64,000 bases of DNA from Mesobacillus harenae (GCF_013343715.1 NZ_JABUNR010000012.1:178473-242472); one strand, 5' to 3'; numbered from the stretch's first letter, positions 51,487 to 61,509 are shown. A program made the numbers and translations. The notes: generated by a model not told the origin, from the letters alone.

Positions 51487-51770
51487 AGAAAAACCAACAT
51501 AATAACCCACGTAAAGAAGCGGTTGCGCTCTCTTATGACCCTGGAAAGGCGGATGCTCCAAAAATCGTGGCACGGGGAAAGGGGATTACGGCAGAAAGCA
51601 TAATTGAAAAAGCAAAAGAGAATCAAATTCCGATCCAGGAGGACGCTACCCTTGTTGAGATTTTAAGCCAGCTTAACATAAATGATAAAATTCCTGAGGA
51701 ACTCTATGAGGCTGTAGCCGAGGTATTTGCATTTATTTACAGGGCAGATCAGGAGGCAGGAAAAAAGTAA
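51483..51770 (+). CDS. ylqH: FlhB C-terminal-domain-like protein YlqH
   Basis: A 95-residue protein related to the cytoplasmic tail of FlhB/EscU/YscU export-switch proteins (VALSYDPGKADAPKIVARGKG, then AKENQIPIQEDATLVEILSQL). It lacks the membrane domain. The self-cleavage motif NPTH of true switch proteins is replaced by SYDPGK, so cleavage is not expected. It is coupled to ylqG (ATGA). A flagellar role is not supported by its neighbours. Its stop is followed by a 406-base gap. Confidence 0.88.
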   Translation: MKKNQHNNPRKEAVALSYDPGKADAPKIVARGKGITAESIIEKAKENQIPIQEDATLVEILSQLNINDKIPEELYEAVAEVFAFIYRADQEAGKK

Positions 51771-52176
51771 ATTTTAATAGAGAAATACAAGCGCTCTTTA
51801 AATCGGTGCTTTTTAGTAGTGATAAAAAATATATTTTGTCACATTTTAAGGAAGTTGCCAGGTTTATCAATTAGCTTTAGGGCGTGGGGTTATTTGCAAA
51901 TTTCTTTATCATTCTTGTGGTATAACTTTTCGAAATATTTAAAGTGCCGAAATATTTAAATCATAAAGGTAGACAAGGCTTATTTCATTATATAAAATGA
52001 AAGCGCAGTCTAATTTTTGTGTAAAATAAAAAGTATAATAATTTCTGCCAGAACGAGTTTTAAACCTTTAAGCATCCAAAGATACAAGTGAGAAATTCAG
52101 GTTATCCGGCTTTCTTGCCAATCTTGCCTAATGCTTACAAAAGGTGGAGCTCTTCTGAAAGATAGGAGGATGGGAA
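51771..52176. other. Intergenic region ylqH-sucC
   Basis: A gap of 406 bases, AT-rich. It holds a weak hairpin with a T-tail (about 51790-51817) that may end the ylqH transcript, and an extended -10 candidate TGGTATAAC (51918-51926) lacking a clear -35. It also holds a 13-bp direct repeat CGAAATATTTAAA at 51931-51943 and 51948-51960, and a TATAAT at 52034-52039. The sucC promoter should be here, but I cannot decide between the two -10 candidates. No coding sequence is evident. Confidence 0.5.
51931..51960 (+). repeat. 13-bp tandem direct repeat upstream of sucCD
   Basis: CGAAATATTTAAA occurs twice with a 17-base period (51931-51943 and 51948-51960). It immediately follows a possible -10 element. 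It could be a regulator site with two binding units; no known regulator motif was recognised. Confidence 0.6.
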
Positions 52177-53337
52177 ATGAATATCCATGAGTACCAAGGG
52201 AAAGAAATCCTCAGAAAATACGGGGTAAAAGTACCTAATGGAAAGGTTGCCTTTACAGTTGAGGAAGCTGTAGAAGCTGCCAAAGAATTAGGCACGGCTG
52301 TGTGTGTCGTAAAAGCTCAGATTCACGCAGGCGGAAGGGGTAAAGCCGGCGGAGTCAAAGTTGCAAAGAACCTTGACGAAGTACGTACATATGCCAGTGA
52401 AATTCTAGGGAAAACACTAGTAACTCACCAAACTGGACCTGAGGGCAAAGAAGTAAAGCGCCTGTTGATTGAAGAGGGGTGCGACATCAAGAAAGAGTAC
52501 TACATTGGACTTGTACTTGACCGCGCAACTTCCCGCGTTGTTTTAATGGCTTCAGAAGAAGGCGGTACTGAGATTGAAGAAGTGGCAGAAGCAACGCCAG
52601 AAAAAATCTTCAAAGAAGAAATCGACCCTGTTTTAGGATTAATGCCATACCAAGCCCGCCGTGTTGCTTTCAATATCAACATACCAAAAGAGCTGGTAAA
52701 CCAGGCAGTCAAATTTATGATGGGCCTATATAAAGCTTATATTGAAAAGGATTGCGCTATTGCAGAAATCAATCCGCTTGTTGTAACAGGAGACGGCCAG
52801 GTAATGGCATTGGACGCAAAGCTAAACTTTGATTCAAATGCTATGTATCGCCAAAAAGATATCATGGAATACCGTGATCTCGAAGAGGAAGATGCAAAGG
52901 AAATCGAAGCTTCTAAATATGACCTTAGCTATATCTCTTTAGAAGGAAATATCGGCTGCATGGTAAATGGTGCTGGTCTTGCAATGGCAACAATGGACAT
53001 TGTAAAGCACTATGGCGGAGATCCCGCTAACTTCCTTGACGTTGGGGGCGGTGCAACAGCTGAAAAGGTTACAGAAGCATTTAAAATCATCCTTTCTGAT
53101 CCAAATGTTAAAGGGATCTTCGTCAATATCTTTGGCGGAATCATGAAGTGTGACGTTATTGCCACAGGTGTTGTAGAAGCTGCTAAGCAGGTAGGATTGG
53201 AAGTTCCGTTAGTAGTCAGATTAGAAGGAACTAATGTGGATCTCGGCAAACAGATCTTGAATGAATCCGGCCTCAATATTATTGCAGCAGAGTCTATGGC
53301 AGACGGTGCGCAAAAAATCGTATCACAAGTTAAGTAA
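52177..53337 (+). CDS. sucC: Succinyl-CoA synthetase, beta subunit
   Basis: ADP- or GDP-forming subunit of the TCA-cycle enzyme that makes ATP/GTP from succinyl-CoA. It has 386 residues: N-terminal ATP-grasp fold ([17 protein letters not shown]) and C-terminal CoA-ligase domain ([35 protein letters not shown]). GATAGGAGGAT precedes the ATG. sucD follows after 23 bases. Confidence 0.97.
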   Translation: MNIHEYQGKEILRKYGVKVPNGKVAFTVEEAVEAAKELGTAVCVVKAQIHAGGRGKAGGVKVAKNLDEVRTYASEILGKTLVTHQTGPEGKEVKRLLIEEGCDIKKEYYIGLVLDRATSRVVLMASEEGGTEIEEVAEATPEKIFKEEIDPVLGLMPYQARRVAFNINIPKELVNQAVKFMMGLYKAYIEKDCAIAEINPLVVTGDGQVMALDAKLNFDSNAMYRQKDIMEYRDLEEEDAKEIEASKYDLSYISLEGNIGCMVNGAGLAMATMDIVKHYGGDPANFLDVGGGATAEKVTEAFKIILSDPNVKGIFVNIFGGIMKCDVIATGVVEAAKQVGLEVPLVVRLEGTNVDLGKQILNESGLNIIAAESMADGAQKIVSQVK

Positions 53338-53360
53338 CAGGATAGAAAGGAGAATTTGAC

Positions 53361-54263
53361 GTGAGTGTATTTATAAATAAAGATACTAAAGTAATTGTCC
53401 AAGGGATCACTGGTTCTACAGCCCTTTTCCATACGAAACAAATGCTTGAATACGGTACGCAGATTGTCGCTGGTACAACACCTGGCAAGGGCGGACAGGA
53501 AGTAGAAGGTGTTCCTGTTTTTAACACTGTAAAAGAAGCGGTTGAAGCAACGGGTGCTAATGCTTCAGTTATTTATGTTCCAGCTGCATTTGCTGCAGAT
53601 GCAATTGTTGAAGCGGTTGATGCTGAACTCGATCTTGCTATCTGCATAACAGAACATATTCCAGTGCTTGATATGGTAAAAGTAAGACGGTATATGGAAG
53701 GCAAAAAAACACGCCTTGTTGGTCCAAACTGCCCTGGTGTAATCACGCCTGACGAATGCAAAATCGGTATTATGCCTGGCTATATCCATACAAAAGGCCA
53801 TGTTGGTGTTGTTTCACGTTCAGGAACACTTACGTATGAGGCGGTTCATCAGTTGACACAGACAGGCATTGGCCAATCAACAGCTGTTGGAATTGGTGGA
53901 GACCCTGTTAATGGAACGAACTTCATCGATGTATTAAAAGCTTTTAACGAAGATGAAGACACATATGCAGTTATTATGATCGGAGAAATTGGCGGTACAG
54001 CTGAAGAGGAAGCAGCAGAATGGGTTAAGGCTAATATGACTAAACCTGTTGTTGGATTTATCGGCGGACGTACAGCACCTCCAGGAAAACGCATGGGCCA
54101 TGCTGGTGCGATTATTTCAGGCGGAAAAGGAACTGCAGACGAAAAAATCCGTGTCATGAATGAATGCGGAATTAAAGTTGCAGAAACACCTTCTGTAATG
54201 GGAGAAACTCTCATTGAAGTTCTAAAAGAAAAAGGCCTATATGAAAAGTGCAAAACACACTAG
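53361..54263 (+). CDS. sucD: Succinyl-CoA synthetase, alpha subunit
   Basis: Carries the transient phosphohistidine. It has 300 residues. The Rossmann CoA-binding domain shows [20 protein letters not shown]. The phosphorylated His is in [18 protein letters not shown]. It starts at GTG 53361 after AAAGGAG. It forms an operon with sucC and is followed by an imperfect hairpin. Confidence 0.97.
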   Translation: MSVFINKDTKVIVQGITGSTALFHTKQMLEYGTQIVAGTTPGKGGQEVEGVPVFNTVKEAVEATGANASVIYVPAAFAADAIVEAVDAELDLAICITEHIPVLDMVKVRRYMEGKKTRLVGPNCPGVITPDECKIGIMPGYIHTKGHVGVVSRSGTLTYEAVHQLTQTGIGQSTAVGIGGDPVNGTNFIDVLKAFNEDEDTYAVIMIGEIGGTAEEEAAEWVKANMTKPVVGFIGGRTAPPGKRMGHAGAIISGGKGTADEKIRVMNECGIKVAETPSVMGETLIEVLKEKGLYEKCKTH

Positions 54264-54275
54264 GCGATAAATAGC

Positions 54276-54318
54276 AGACAGACTTTCAGGCCCTCTTGTA
54301 AAAGGGGGCTGTTTGTCT
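54276..54318 (+). terminator. Possible terminator after sucD
   Basis: AGACAGAC (54276-54283) pairs with GTTTGTCT (54311-54318) around an inner CCCTCTT/AAGGGGG stem. There is no T-run directly after it, so termination efficiency is uncertain. Confidence 0.5.
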
Positions 54319-54391
54319 ATCTATCTTTCGAACAATACCGTCTCACTGAATCACACTGCAATAAAACCAGGGAACTAATTAGGAGGTCATT

Positions 54392-55267
54392 ATGGACGAA
54401 TTTAGGAAAAGGTTGTTACATCTTCATCTCTCAACCTCTAGCTGGAAAACAATTTTCACTATACTAAAAGCCGATCCGACTCTTGAAAGACTTTATAAAA
54501 TACCACTTGCAAATTCACCCAACTTCTCCTTTACTGACCCCTCCGTACAAGCAGCAATCACTTATTTGCGCTCAACTTCTATCGAAACCAACATACAACA
54601 ATATAACAATGGAAAAATATATGTACTTACCATTTTCGATGAGATTTACCCACAAGCTTTAAAAGAGACTTACCAGCCTCCATGGATATTATTTGCAAAA
54701 GGGGACATTAGTCTGCTAAGGGAGAAACACCTTTTGGCTGTGGTAGGCTCACGGGCAGCATCCTCCTATGCAAAAAGAACAGTTGAATTTCTCATGCCTG
54801 AATTAATAGAAAGCGGGTTGGTTATTGTAAGCGGACTTGCTAAGGGAATTGATGCACTCGCCCATAAGACTGCAATTGAAAATGGAGGAAAAACTATTGG
54901 TGTCATAGCTGGGGGATTTTGGAATTTATACCCAGCCGAAACAAAAAGGCTTGCAATGTATATGATGGAAAAACAACTAGTGGTTTCTGAGTATGCACCA
55001 GAATCGAAACCAGCCAGGTGGCAATTTCCAATGAGAAATCGAATAATAAGCGGGCTCTCAAAAGGGACTCTCGTTGTTGAAGCCAAGAAAAAAAGCGGTT
55101 CATTAATCACAGCTGATTTTTCCATGAGCGAGGGAAGAGAAGTTTTTGCCATCCCGGGCGATATCCTTACAAGCGAATCAGAAGGCGTGCATGAGCTTAT
55201 TCAACAAGGGGCAAAGCTTGTTAAGAGTGCGAAAAATATTTTGGAGGAACTAAATTTGTCCTATTAA
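54392..55267 (+). CDS. dprA: DNA-processing protein DprA (Smf)
   Basis: Loads RecA on incoming single-stranded DNA during transformation. It has 291 residues with a Rossmann-type core: GSRAASSYAKR, SGLAKGIDALAHKTAI and PMRNRIISGLSKGTLVVEA are the family blocks. No winged-helix C-terminal extension is present, as in B. subtilis. TAGGAGGT precedes the ATG. It stands apart from topA by 238 bases containing a promoter. Its presence alone does not show natural competence. Confidence 0.94.
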   Translation: MDEFRKRLLHLHLSTSSWKTIFTILKADPTLERLYKIPLANSPNFSFTDPSVQAAITYLRSTSIETNIQQYNNGKIYVLTIFDEIYPQALKETYQPPWILFAKGDISLLREKHLLAVVGSRAASSYAKRTVEFLMPELIESGLVIVSGLAKGIDALAHKTAIENGGKTIGVIAGGFWNLYPAETKRLAMYMMEKQLVVSEYAPESKPARWQFPMRNRIISGLSKGTLVVEAKKKSGSLITADFSMSEGREVFAIPGDILTSESEGVHELIQQGAKLVKSAKNILEELNLSY

Positions 55268-55440
55268 CTTAAATCGGTCATACTAAAAAAGTAAGTAAAA
55301 GAGCACTTTTCTAATCTTTTTCCATCCAATTGGGGAATTTCACAACAAAATGGTTGAAATAATTCTGAATCTGTTATACATTTTGCATCAGGTATTTTAA
55401 ATCAATTTATATGTTTGTAAACGTTTTCTTATGGTCTTTG

Positions 55441-55470
55441 TTGACAAGTGCGAACAAAGTATAGAATAAT
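55441..55470 (+). promoter_or_regulatory. Probable sigma-A promoter of topA
   Basis: TTGACA (55441-55446), 18-base spacer, AATAAT (55465-55470), 35 bases before the topA start. Confidence 0.6.
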
Positions 55471-55505
55471 TATGGATAATTTTATACCTCTAAGGAGGAT
55501 TTTGG

Positions 55506-57581
55506 ATGTCAGAGTTTTTAGTCATTGTTGAGTCGCCTGCAAAGGCCAAGACAATTGAGCGTTATTTAGGCAAGAAGTATAAGGTAAAAGCCTCCATGGG
55601 ACATATCCGTGATCTGCCCAAGAGCCAGATGGGTGTAGATGTTGAACATAACTATGATCCTAAGTATATTACGATTCGCGGCAAGGGCCCGGTTTTAAAA
55701 GAATTGAAAACTGCCGCAAAAAAAGCTAAAAAGATTTATCTCGCGGCTGACCCGGATCGCGAAGGGGAAGCAATCGCCTGGCACCTGGCCCATAGCCTTA
55801 ACCTTGATACTAGCTCAGATTGCCGGGTAGTATTTAATGAAATTACCAAGGATGCCATCAAAGAATCATTTAAGCATCCTCGCCCAATCAACATGGATCT
55901 TGTTGATGCCCAGCAGGCCCGCCGTATTTTAGACCGGCTGGTTGGCTATAATATCAGCCCGCTACTATGGAAAAAGGTGAAAAAAGGTTTAAGTGCTGGA
56001 CGTGTTCAATCTGTTGCATTACGCCTGATTATTGACAGGGAAAAGGAAATAAAGGATTTTGTTCCTGAAGAGTACTGGACAATCGGAGCCGAATTTATGA
56101 AAGGCAAAGAAGTATTTGAAGCAAGCTTCTATGGCCAGAATAATGAAAAGATAGATCTTAAGTCCGAAGAAGAAGTTAATTCGATATTAAAAGAATTAAA
56201 AGGAAATAAGTTTAAAGTAACAAGCGTGACAAAAAAGGAAAGAAAGCGGAACCCAGCGCTTCCTTTTATTACATCGTCCCTTCAGCAGGAAGCTGCGCGT
56301 AAGCTGAACTACCGCGCCAAAAAGACGATGATGCTTGCTCAGCAGCTTTATGAGGGCATCGATTTGGGGAAAGAAGGAACAGTCGGTTTAATCACCTATA
56401 TGAGAACAGACTCTACTCGAATCTCTGAGGTAGCGATAAAAGAAGCAAGCGAATATATTACTTCGACATTTGGGAAAGAGTATCTGCCTACAGAGGCTAG
56501 AAAAGAAAAGAAACAATCAAATTCCCAGGATGCTCATGAGGCGATTCGCCCTACAAGTACATTAAAAGAACCAAGCAGCATAAAGGAGTTTCTTTCGAGA
56601 GATCAGCTTCGACTCTATAAGCTGATCTGGGAACGCTTTGTGGCAAGCCAGATGGCACCAGCAGTAATGGATACAATGAGCGTGGATATCGTAAACAGCG
56701 GTGTTACTTTTCGGGCAACAGGATCTAAAGTGAAGTTCCCAGGATTTATGAAAGTGTATGTAGAGGGGACCGATGATCAAGTCGAGGAAAAAGATAAACT
56801 TCTTCCTGACCTGAAGGAAGGCGATGAAGTCCTTAAAAAGGATATTGATCCAAAGCAGCACTTTACCCAGCCACCTCCAAGGTATACTGAAGCAAGGCTA
56901 GTCAGAACACTGGAGGAAAAGGGAATTGGCCGGCCATCAACATATGCTCCTACCCTGGATACAATTCAAAAAAGGGGATATGTCACGTTAGACAACAAGC
57001 GCTTTTTACCAACGGAGCTTGGTGAAATTATCCACCAGCTCGTCATGGAGTTTTTTCCTGATATTATAAACGCGGAATTTACTGCCAAGCTTGAACAGGA
57101 ACTTGATGATGTTGAAGACGGGAAAGTAAACTGGGTCAGCATTATTAATGAATTCTATGTCGATTTTGAAAAGCACCTACAAATAGCAGAAAAGGAAATG
57201 CAGGAAGTCGAAATCAAAGACGAGCCTGCCGGTGAAGACTGTGAACATTGCCAAAACCCGATGGTCTTTAAAATGGGCCGTTACGGGAAGTTCATGGCAT
57301 GCAGCAATTTTCCTGAATGCCGTAATACAAAAGCAATTGTTAAAGAGATCGGTGTAAAATGCCCTAACTGTAAAGAGGGCAACGTTATTGAACGAAAAAG
57401 CAAAAAGAGGCGGATCTTTTACGGCTGTGATCGCTTCCCAAGCTGTGAATTCCTATCATGGGATAAGCCGCTGCCAAGAAACTGCCCGAAATGTGAGAGC
57501 GTACTGGTTGAGAAGAAACTTAAAAAAGGCGTACAAGTACAATGCATGAACTGTGACTACAAAGAAACCCCACAAGCATAG
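55506..57581 (+). CDS. topA: DNA topoisomerase I
   Basis: Type IA enzyme that relaxes negative supercoils. It has 691 residues, the B. subtilis length as I recall it. TOPRIM domain at the N-terminus ([15 protein letters not shown] and [14 protein letters not shown]). Catalytic Tyr298 lies in [12 protein letters not shown]. Three C-terminal zinc ribbons with CxxC pairs follow ([27 protein letters not shown]). The repeat block R4 begins right after the stop and is probably transcribed as its 3' region. Confidence 0.97.
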   Translation: MSEFLVIVESPAKAKTIERYLGKKYKVKASMGHIRDLPKSQMGVDVEHNYDPKYITIRGKGPVLKELKTAAKKAKKIYLAADPDREGEAIAWHLAHSLNLDTSSDCRVVFNEITKDAIKESFKHPRPINMDLVDAQQARRILDRLVGYNISPLLWKKVKKGLSAGRVQSVALRLIIDREKEIKDFVPEEYWTIGAEFMKGKEVFEASFYGQNNEKIDLKSEEEVNSILKELKGNKFKVTSVTKKERKRNPALPFITSSLQQEAARKLNYRAKKTMMLAQQLYEGIDLGKEGTVGLITYMRTDSTRISEVAIKEASEYITSTFGKEYLPTEARKEKKQSNSQDAHEAIRPTSTLKEPSSIKEFLSRDQLRLYKLIWERFVASQMAPAVMDTMSVDIVNSGVTFRATGSKVKFPGFMKVYVEGTDDQVEEKDKLLPDLKEGDEVLKKDIDPKQHFTQPPPRYTEARLVRTLEEKGIGRPSTYAPTLDTIQKRGYVTLDNKRFLPTELGEIIHQLVMEFFPDIINAEFTAKLEQELDDVEDGKVNWVSIINEFYVDFEKHLQIAEKEMQEVEIKDEPAGEDCEHCQNPMVFKMGRYGKFMACSNFPECRNTKAIVKEIGVKCPNCKEGNVIERKSKKRRIFYGCDRFPSCEFLSWDKPLPRNCPKCESVLVEKKLKKGVQVQCMNCDYKETPQA

Positions 57582-57721
57582 AATAGCGAAGCCGACTGTT
57601 TAGAAACGAGCAGACTGGAGATTCCGACAAAGAAGCGTTTTGTGCTTCTGTCGGAGGAATTGAAGTATGCCGAGTTTCTAGGAGGCGCAGCTGGACATAG
57701 AAAAACGAAAGCGTCTTGTTC

Positions 57722-57801
57722 ATCCCCGACAAGCGCTGGAGGGCCGACAGGTGAAGTCGTTCTTTGACTTCATCAGGCGGACCGAAGCGACTCGAGGGGA
57801 T
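57722..57801 (+). repeat. Repeat module M1, first copy in block R4 (empty M3 site)
   Basis: An 80-nt unit closed by ATCCCC (57722-57727) and GGGGAT (57796-57801). This is a paired change from the AGCCCC/GGGGCT of the other blocks. It reads CTGG directly followed by AGGGCC, so no M3 is present. Confidence 0.88.
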
Positions 57802-57862
57802 AGACGCTGAAGTTGGACAACGAAAAGCGAAGCCGACTAGGATCAAACACAGTTTGTTCCCA

Positions 57863-57945
57863 GAAACGAGCAAACTGGAGATTCCGACAAAGAAGCGGGT
57901 TTTGCTTCTGTCGGAGGAATCGAAGTATGCCGAGTTTCTAGGAGG
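57863..57945 (+). repeat. Repeat module M2, second copy in block R4
   Basis: Begins GAAACGAGCAAACTGGAG and ends GAGTTTCTAGGAGG. Stem TCCGACA/TGTCGGA with inner GAAGC/GCTTC. Further copies lie at 57602-57684 and 58181-58263. Confidence 0.85.
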
Positions 57946-57981
57946 CGCAGCTGGATAAAGAAAAACGAAAGCGTCTTGTTC

Positions 57982-58119
57982 ATCCCCGACAAGCGTTGGC
58001 CGACTAAAGTCGCCGTGTCCTGCGGCAACGTCGGCACTAGGCCTTCCTGGCCGTCGGAGGGCCGACAGGTGAAGTCGTTCTTTGACTTCATCAGTCGGAC
58101 CGAAGCGACTCGAGGGGAT
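57982..58119 (+). repeat. Repeat module M1, second copy in block R4, interrupted by M3
   Basis: 138 nt, exactly 80 plus 58. The same ATCCCC/GGGGAT closing stem encloses an inserted M3 at 58000-58057. The outer M1 sequence resumes at AGGGCCGACAGG. Confidence 0.88.
58000..58057 (+). repeat. Repeat module M3, filled site in block R4
   Basis: A 58-nt unit with inverted ends CCGAC and GTCGG. Hairpins GCCGTGTCCTGCGGC and GGCCTTCCTGGCC. It is flanked by TTGG before and AGGGCC after, while the sister M1 at 57722 has CTGGAGGGCC without it. Confidence 0.88.
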
Positions 58120-58435
58120 AGACGCTGAAGTTGGACAACGAAAAGCGAAGCCGACTAGGAACAAACACAGTTTGTTCCCAGAAACGAGCAAACTGGAGAT
58201 TCCGACAAAGAAGCGGGTTATGCTTCTGTCGGAGGAATCGAAGTATGCCGAGTTTCTAGGAGGCGCAGCTGGATAAAGAAAAACGAAAGCGTCTTGTTCA
58301 TCCCCGACAAGCGTTGGCCGACTAACGTCGCCGCGTCCTGCGGAACCAAAGCGGAAGACAGGAAGCAGAGTGAGCAGAGTGCCAAAAAAGTGGGTTGTCG
58401 GATAATTTGCCGACGAAACCAGCTGGAAAAGTCAT

Positions 58436-58470
58436 AAAAAAAAGAGTGAGCCCGAGGGCTCACTCTTTTA
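58436..58470 (+). terminator. Terminator between block R4 and trmFO
   Basis: Stem AAAGAGTGAGCCC (58441-58453) and GGGCTCACTCTTT (58456-58468), tight loop, flanked by A-run and short T-run. It may act on both strands. Confidence 0.85.
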
Positions 58471-58653
58471 CATTGCTTAAATAAGATAAAATAGGACAAT
58501 TTATGACTATATAGTAAAGCATGAAACTTTTTTCTTTTTGATTCGTAATGTACAATGCAGAATGGAGATACATGTGATAAGAAACAAAATAGTGGGTAAT
58601 GATGAAAATGTTTAGTATACTCATAATTCTACATAGAGCGTTGGAGGTAAACA

Positions 58654-59961
58654 ATGGCTGAAAAAACAGTAAATGTAATCGGTGCAGGGTTAGCGGGAAG
58701 CGAGGCGGCATGGCAGCTTGCCAAAAGAGGAATATTAGTAAATTTGTATGAAATGCGGCCAGTTAAACAAACACCCGCCCATCATACAGATAAATTTGCG
58801 GAATTGGTTTGCAGTAATTCATTAAGGGCTAATACATTAACAAACGCAGTAGGAGTTTTAAAAGAGGAAATGAGAATGCTGGACTCTGTAATCATTAGTG
58901 CAGCGGACGCTTGCTCTGTTCCCGCCGGCGGGGCACTGGCGGTGGACCGCCACGAATTTGCTGCCCAAGTCACAGAGCGGGTAAAAAATCATCCGAATGT
59001 GACTGTTTATAATGAAGAAATCACACAAATTCCAGAAGGGCCAACGATTATTGCAACAGGTCCGCTGACAAGTGAAGCTTTATCAAAACAGCTGAAAGAA
59101 CTGACAGGTGAAGAGTATTTATATTTTTATGATGCTGCTGCGCCAATTATTGAAAAAGACAGTATTAATATGGAGAAGGTTTACCTAAAATCAAGATATG
59201 ACAAAGGTGAAGCAGCCTATTTAAACTGTCCTATGAACGAGGAAGAATTCAATCGTTTTTATGAGGCGTTAATCGCCGCTGAGACGGTTCCCTTAAAGGA
59301 ATTCGAGAAAGAAGTCTTTTTCGAAGGATGTATGCCAATTGAGGTAATGGGCCAGCGGGGCCGAAAAACCATGCTTTTTGGACCATTAAAGCCAGTCGGG
59401 CTGGAAGATCCACGTACAGGTAAACGTCCTTATGCTGTTGTGCAGCTGAGACAGGATGATGCAGCGGGAACTCTTTATAATATTGTCGGATTTCAGACAC
59501 ATTTAAAGTGGGGCCCTCAAAAACAAGTCATCCAGCTGATTCCAGGTCTGGAAAATGCAGAGATTGTTCGATACGGTGTAATGCATCGCAACACGTTTAT
59601 CAACTCGCCAAGAGTACTCCATGCGACATATCAGTTCAGAGAGCGGAGCGATTTGTTCTTCGCAGGACAAATGACAGGCGTTGAAGGGTACGTAGAATCG
59701 GCAGCAAGCGGACTTATAGCTGGAATTAATGCAGCAAGGATTGCCAGTGGGCAGGAGCCGGTTGTGGTACCCCATGAGACAGCGATTGGAAGCATGGCCC
59801 GATATATTACTACAGCTAATCCAAAAAATTTCCAGCCTATGAATGCTAATTTTGGACTATTTCCTGATCTGGAACAGAAGATTAAAGGTAAAAAAGAACG
59901 CAATGAACAACACGCTAACCGAGCATTAGAAACAATTCAGAAATTTGCGAAAAATTTGTAA
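58654..59961 (+). CDS. trmFO: Methylenetetrahydrofolate-tRNA (uracil-54-C5)-methyltransferase TrmFO
   Basis: Flavin and folate-dependent enzyme that makes ribothymidine 54 in tRNA (formerly Gid). It has 435 residues. FAD-binding [17 protein letters not shown] at the N-terminus, [10 protein letters not shown], and catalytic Cys region [15 protein letters not shown] are diagnostic. TTGGAGGT precedes the ATG. xerC follows after 60 bases with its own promoter. Confidence 0.96.
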   Translation: MAEKTVNVIGAGLAGSEAAWQLAKRGILVNLYEMRPVKQTPAHHTDKFAELVCSNSLRANTLTNAVGVLKEEMRMLDSVIISAADACSVPAGGALAVDRHEFAAQVTERVKNHPNVTVYNEEITQIPEGPTIIATGPLTSEALSKQLKELTGEEYLYFYDAAAPIIEKDSINMEKVYLKSRYDKGEAAYLNCPMNEEEFNRFYEALIAAETVPLKEFEKEVFFEGCMPIEVMGQRGRKTMLFGPLKPVGLEDPRTGKRPYAVVQLRQDDAAGTLYNIVGFQTHLKWGPQKQVIQLIPGLENAEIVRYGVMHRNTFINSPRVLHATYQFRERSDLFFAGQMTGVEGYVESAASGLIAGINAARIASGQEPVVVPHETAIGSMARYITTANPKNFQPMNANFGLFPDLEQKIKGKKERNEQHANRALETIQKFAKNL

Positions 59962-59967
59962 CTTTTA

Positions 59968-59996
59968 TTGCAAGGGGTATTTAAATATGATACTAT
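59968..59996 (+). promoter_or_regulatory. Sigma-A promoter of xerC-hslV-hslU-codY, extended -10
   Basis: TTGCAA (59968-59973), 17-base spacer ending TGA, TACTAT (59991-59996), 25 bases before the chosen xerC start. Confidence 0.75.
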
Positions 59997-60021
59997 TTAA
60001 TAACCCTTGAGGAGTGAGACC

Positions 60022-60924
60022 TTGGAAGGAAATGTGAACAATTCTTTAAAGTTGTTTATTGAATATTTACAAATTGAAAAAAATTCTTCAAAATATACAA
60101 TTGAACATTACCAACATGATATTAGGAATTTTTTCATGTTCATGTCTGAACAAGATATTAAAAATTTAAAAGACGTTGAATACTTAGATATTAGGATTTA
60201 CTTAACCAACTTGTATGAGAACCAATTATCAAGGAAATCAGTTGCACGAAAAATCTCTTGTCTCCGCTCTTTTTTTAAGTTCCTGCTGAGAGAGGAGATT
60301 GTGCATGAAAATCCTTTTGCACTTGTCTCCATCCCAAAATCGGAAAAACTTCTTCCGGACTTTTTTTATGAAGAAGAGTTAAAAGATATATTCGCTGCTT
60401 GTGATACGAGTACCCCGCTTGGCTTAAGAAATAAAGCCATTCTGGAACTGCTTTATGGAACAGGTATTCGAGTTGGCGAATGCTGTCAGATCCAGCTTAA
60501 TGATATAGATTTCTTTCTTTCAACAACCATGATTCATGGCAAAGGAAATAAGCAAAGGTATGTCCCGTTTGGGAGCTTTGCTCATGATGCCTTGGAATCA
60601 TACATAAGAGACGGGAGAAGGGTTCTGTTGAATGGGAAGCACGATCACGGGCATTTATTTGTAAATTTTAGGGGTGGGCCATTAACCGCGCGCGGGGTCC
60701 GTACTATTTTAAACAGTTTGATTGAGAAATCTTCTCTGAATGTGAAGATACATCCCCATAAGCTAAGGCATAGCTTTGCAACACATCTTTTAAGTAATGG
60801 CGCAGACATGAGGACGGTTCAAGAGCTGTTAGGGCATGCCTTTCTCTCATCCACACAGGTGTACACACATGTTACAAAAGAATTTTTGAAGAAAACGTAT
60901 ATGTCCCATCACCCGCGGGCATAG
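60022..60924 (+). CDS. xerC (codV): Site-specific tyrosine recombinase XerC (CodV)
   Basis: Acts with XerD to resolve chromosome dimers at dif. It has 300 residues: N-terminal SAM-like DNA-binding domain and C-terminal catalytic domain with Arg in [19 protein letters not shown] (His-x-x-Arg), [11 protein letters not shown] and nucleophile Tyr in VYTHV. TTG 60022 was chosen because GAGGAG lies at 60009-60014; an in-frame TTG at 60007 overlaps that site. It heads the operon with hslV, hslU and codY, as in B. subtilis. Confidence 0.94.
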   Translation: MEGNVNNSLKLFIEYLQIEKNSSKYTIEHYQHDIRNFFMFMSEQDIKNLKDVEYLDIRIYLTNLYENQLSRKSVARKISCLRSFFKFLLREEIVHENPFALVSIPKSEKLLPDFFYEEELKDIFAACDTSTPLGLRNKAILELLYGTGIRVGECCQIQLNDIDFFLSTTMIHGKGNKQRYVPFGSFAHDALESYIRDGRRVLLNGKHDHGHLFVNFRGGPLTARGVRTILNSLIEKSSLNVKIHPHKLRHSFATHLLSNGADMRTVQELLGHAFLSSTQVYTHVTKEFLKKTYMSHHPRA

Positions 60925-60947
60925 ACTCCAAAAGGAGGAAATCAGGG

Positions 60948-61493
60948 ATGTCACAACAGTTTCATGCAACGACAATCTTTGCTGTCCAGCATAAAGGCCA
61001 AAATGCAATGGCTGGTGACGGACAGGTAACCTTTGGAAATGCAGTAGTAATGAAACACACGGCGAGAAAAGTAAGAAAGCTTTTTAATGGCAAAGTAATT
61101 GCAGGTTTTGCTGGCTCCGTTGCAGATGCGTTTACTTTGTTTGAAAAATTTGAAGCAAAGCTTGAAGAATACAACGGAAACCTTCAGCGTGCAGCTGTTG
61201 AGCTGGCAAAACAATGGAGAAGCGACAAGATGCTTAGGCAGCTTGAAGCAATGCTCATTGTTATGGATGAAAAGCATTTGCTGCTGATTTCGGGAACTGG
61301 CGAAGTAATTGAGCCGGATGATGGAATCCTTGCAATAGGCTCAGGAGGCAATTATGCCCTTGCGGCTGGCCGAGCCCTTAAAAACTACAGTGGCGAACAT
61401 ATGGATGCAAAGGGCATTGCGAAATCCGCACTGGAAATAGCTGCAGATATATGTGTTTATACAAATACCAACATCATTGTTGAAGAGCTCTAA
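60948..61493 (+). CDS. hslV (clpQ): HslV (ClpQ/CodW) protease subunit
   Basis: Proteolytic subunit of the HslUV complex. It has 181 residues. Like B. subtilis CodW it has a short extra N-terminus ([13 protein letters not shown]) compared with enterobacterial HslV, which begins directly at the Thr-Thr-Ile block. In B. subtilis the Ser after Met is the nucleophile, and Ser2 is conserved here. [20 protein letters not shown] is a conserved core block. AAAGGAGG precedes the ATG; hslU follows after 16 bases. Confidence 0.95.
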   Translation: MSQQFHATTIFAVQHKGQNAMAGDGQVTFGNAVVMKHTARKVRKLFNGKVIAGFAGSVADAFTLFEKFEAKLEEYNGNLQRAAVELAKQWRSDKMLRQLEAMLIVMDEKHLLLISGTGEVIEPDDGILAIGSGGNYALAAGRALKNYSGEHMDAKGIAKSALEIAADICVYTNTNIIVEEL

Positions 61494-61509
61494 GGCGGAA
61501 GGAGTAGAA

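Larger units (their letters stand above)
57584..58430. repeat. Modular palindromic repeat block R4 between topA and trmFO
   Basis: Largest of the four blocks; it fills most of a 1,072-base gap. Plus-strand order: M2 (57602-57684), M1 (57722-57801), M2 (57863-57945), M1 split by M3 (57982-58119), M2 (58181-58263), truncated M1 with truncated M3 (58300-58343). A segment of about 287 bases (57740-58026) is tandemly duplicated at 58058-58344, offset 318, with about five differences. A 9-bp hairpin with ACA loop (58158-58178) precedes the last M2. The block ends before a terminator at 58436. Small open frames repeat with the units and are not credible genes. Confidence 0.88.

Noticed and set aside
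57520..58276. Several open frames of 60-220 codons on both strands within block R4 (and similar ones in R1, R2, R3)
   Set aside because: They coincide exactly with the repeat modules, repeat with them, have low-complexity translations and unsuitable starts. Palindromic repeats produce open frames on both strands by chance.
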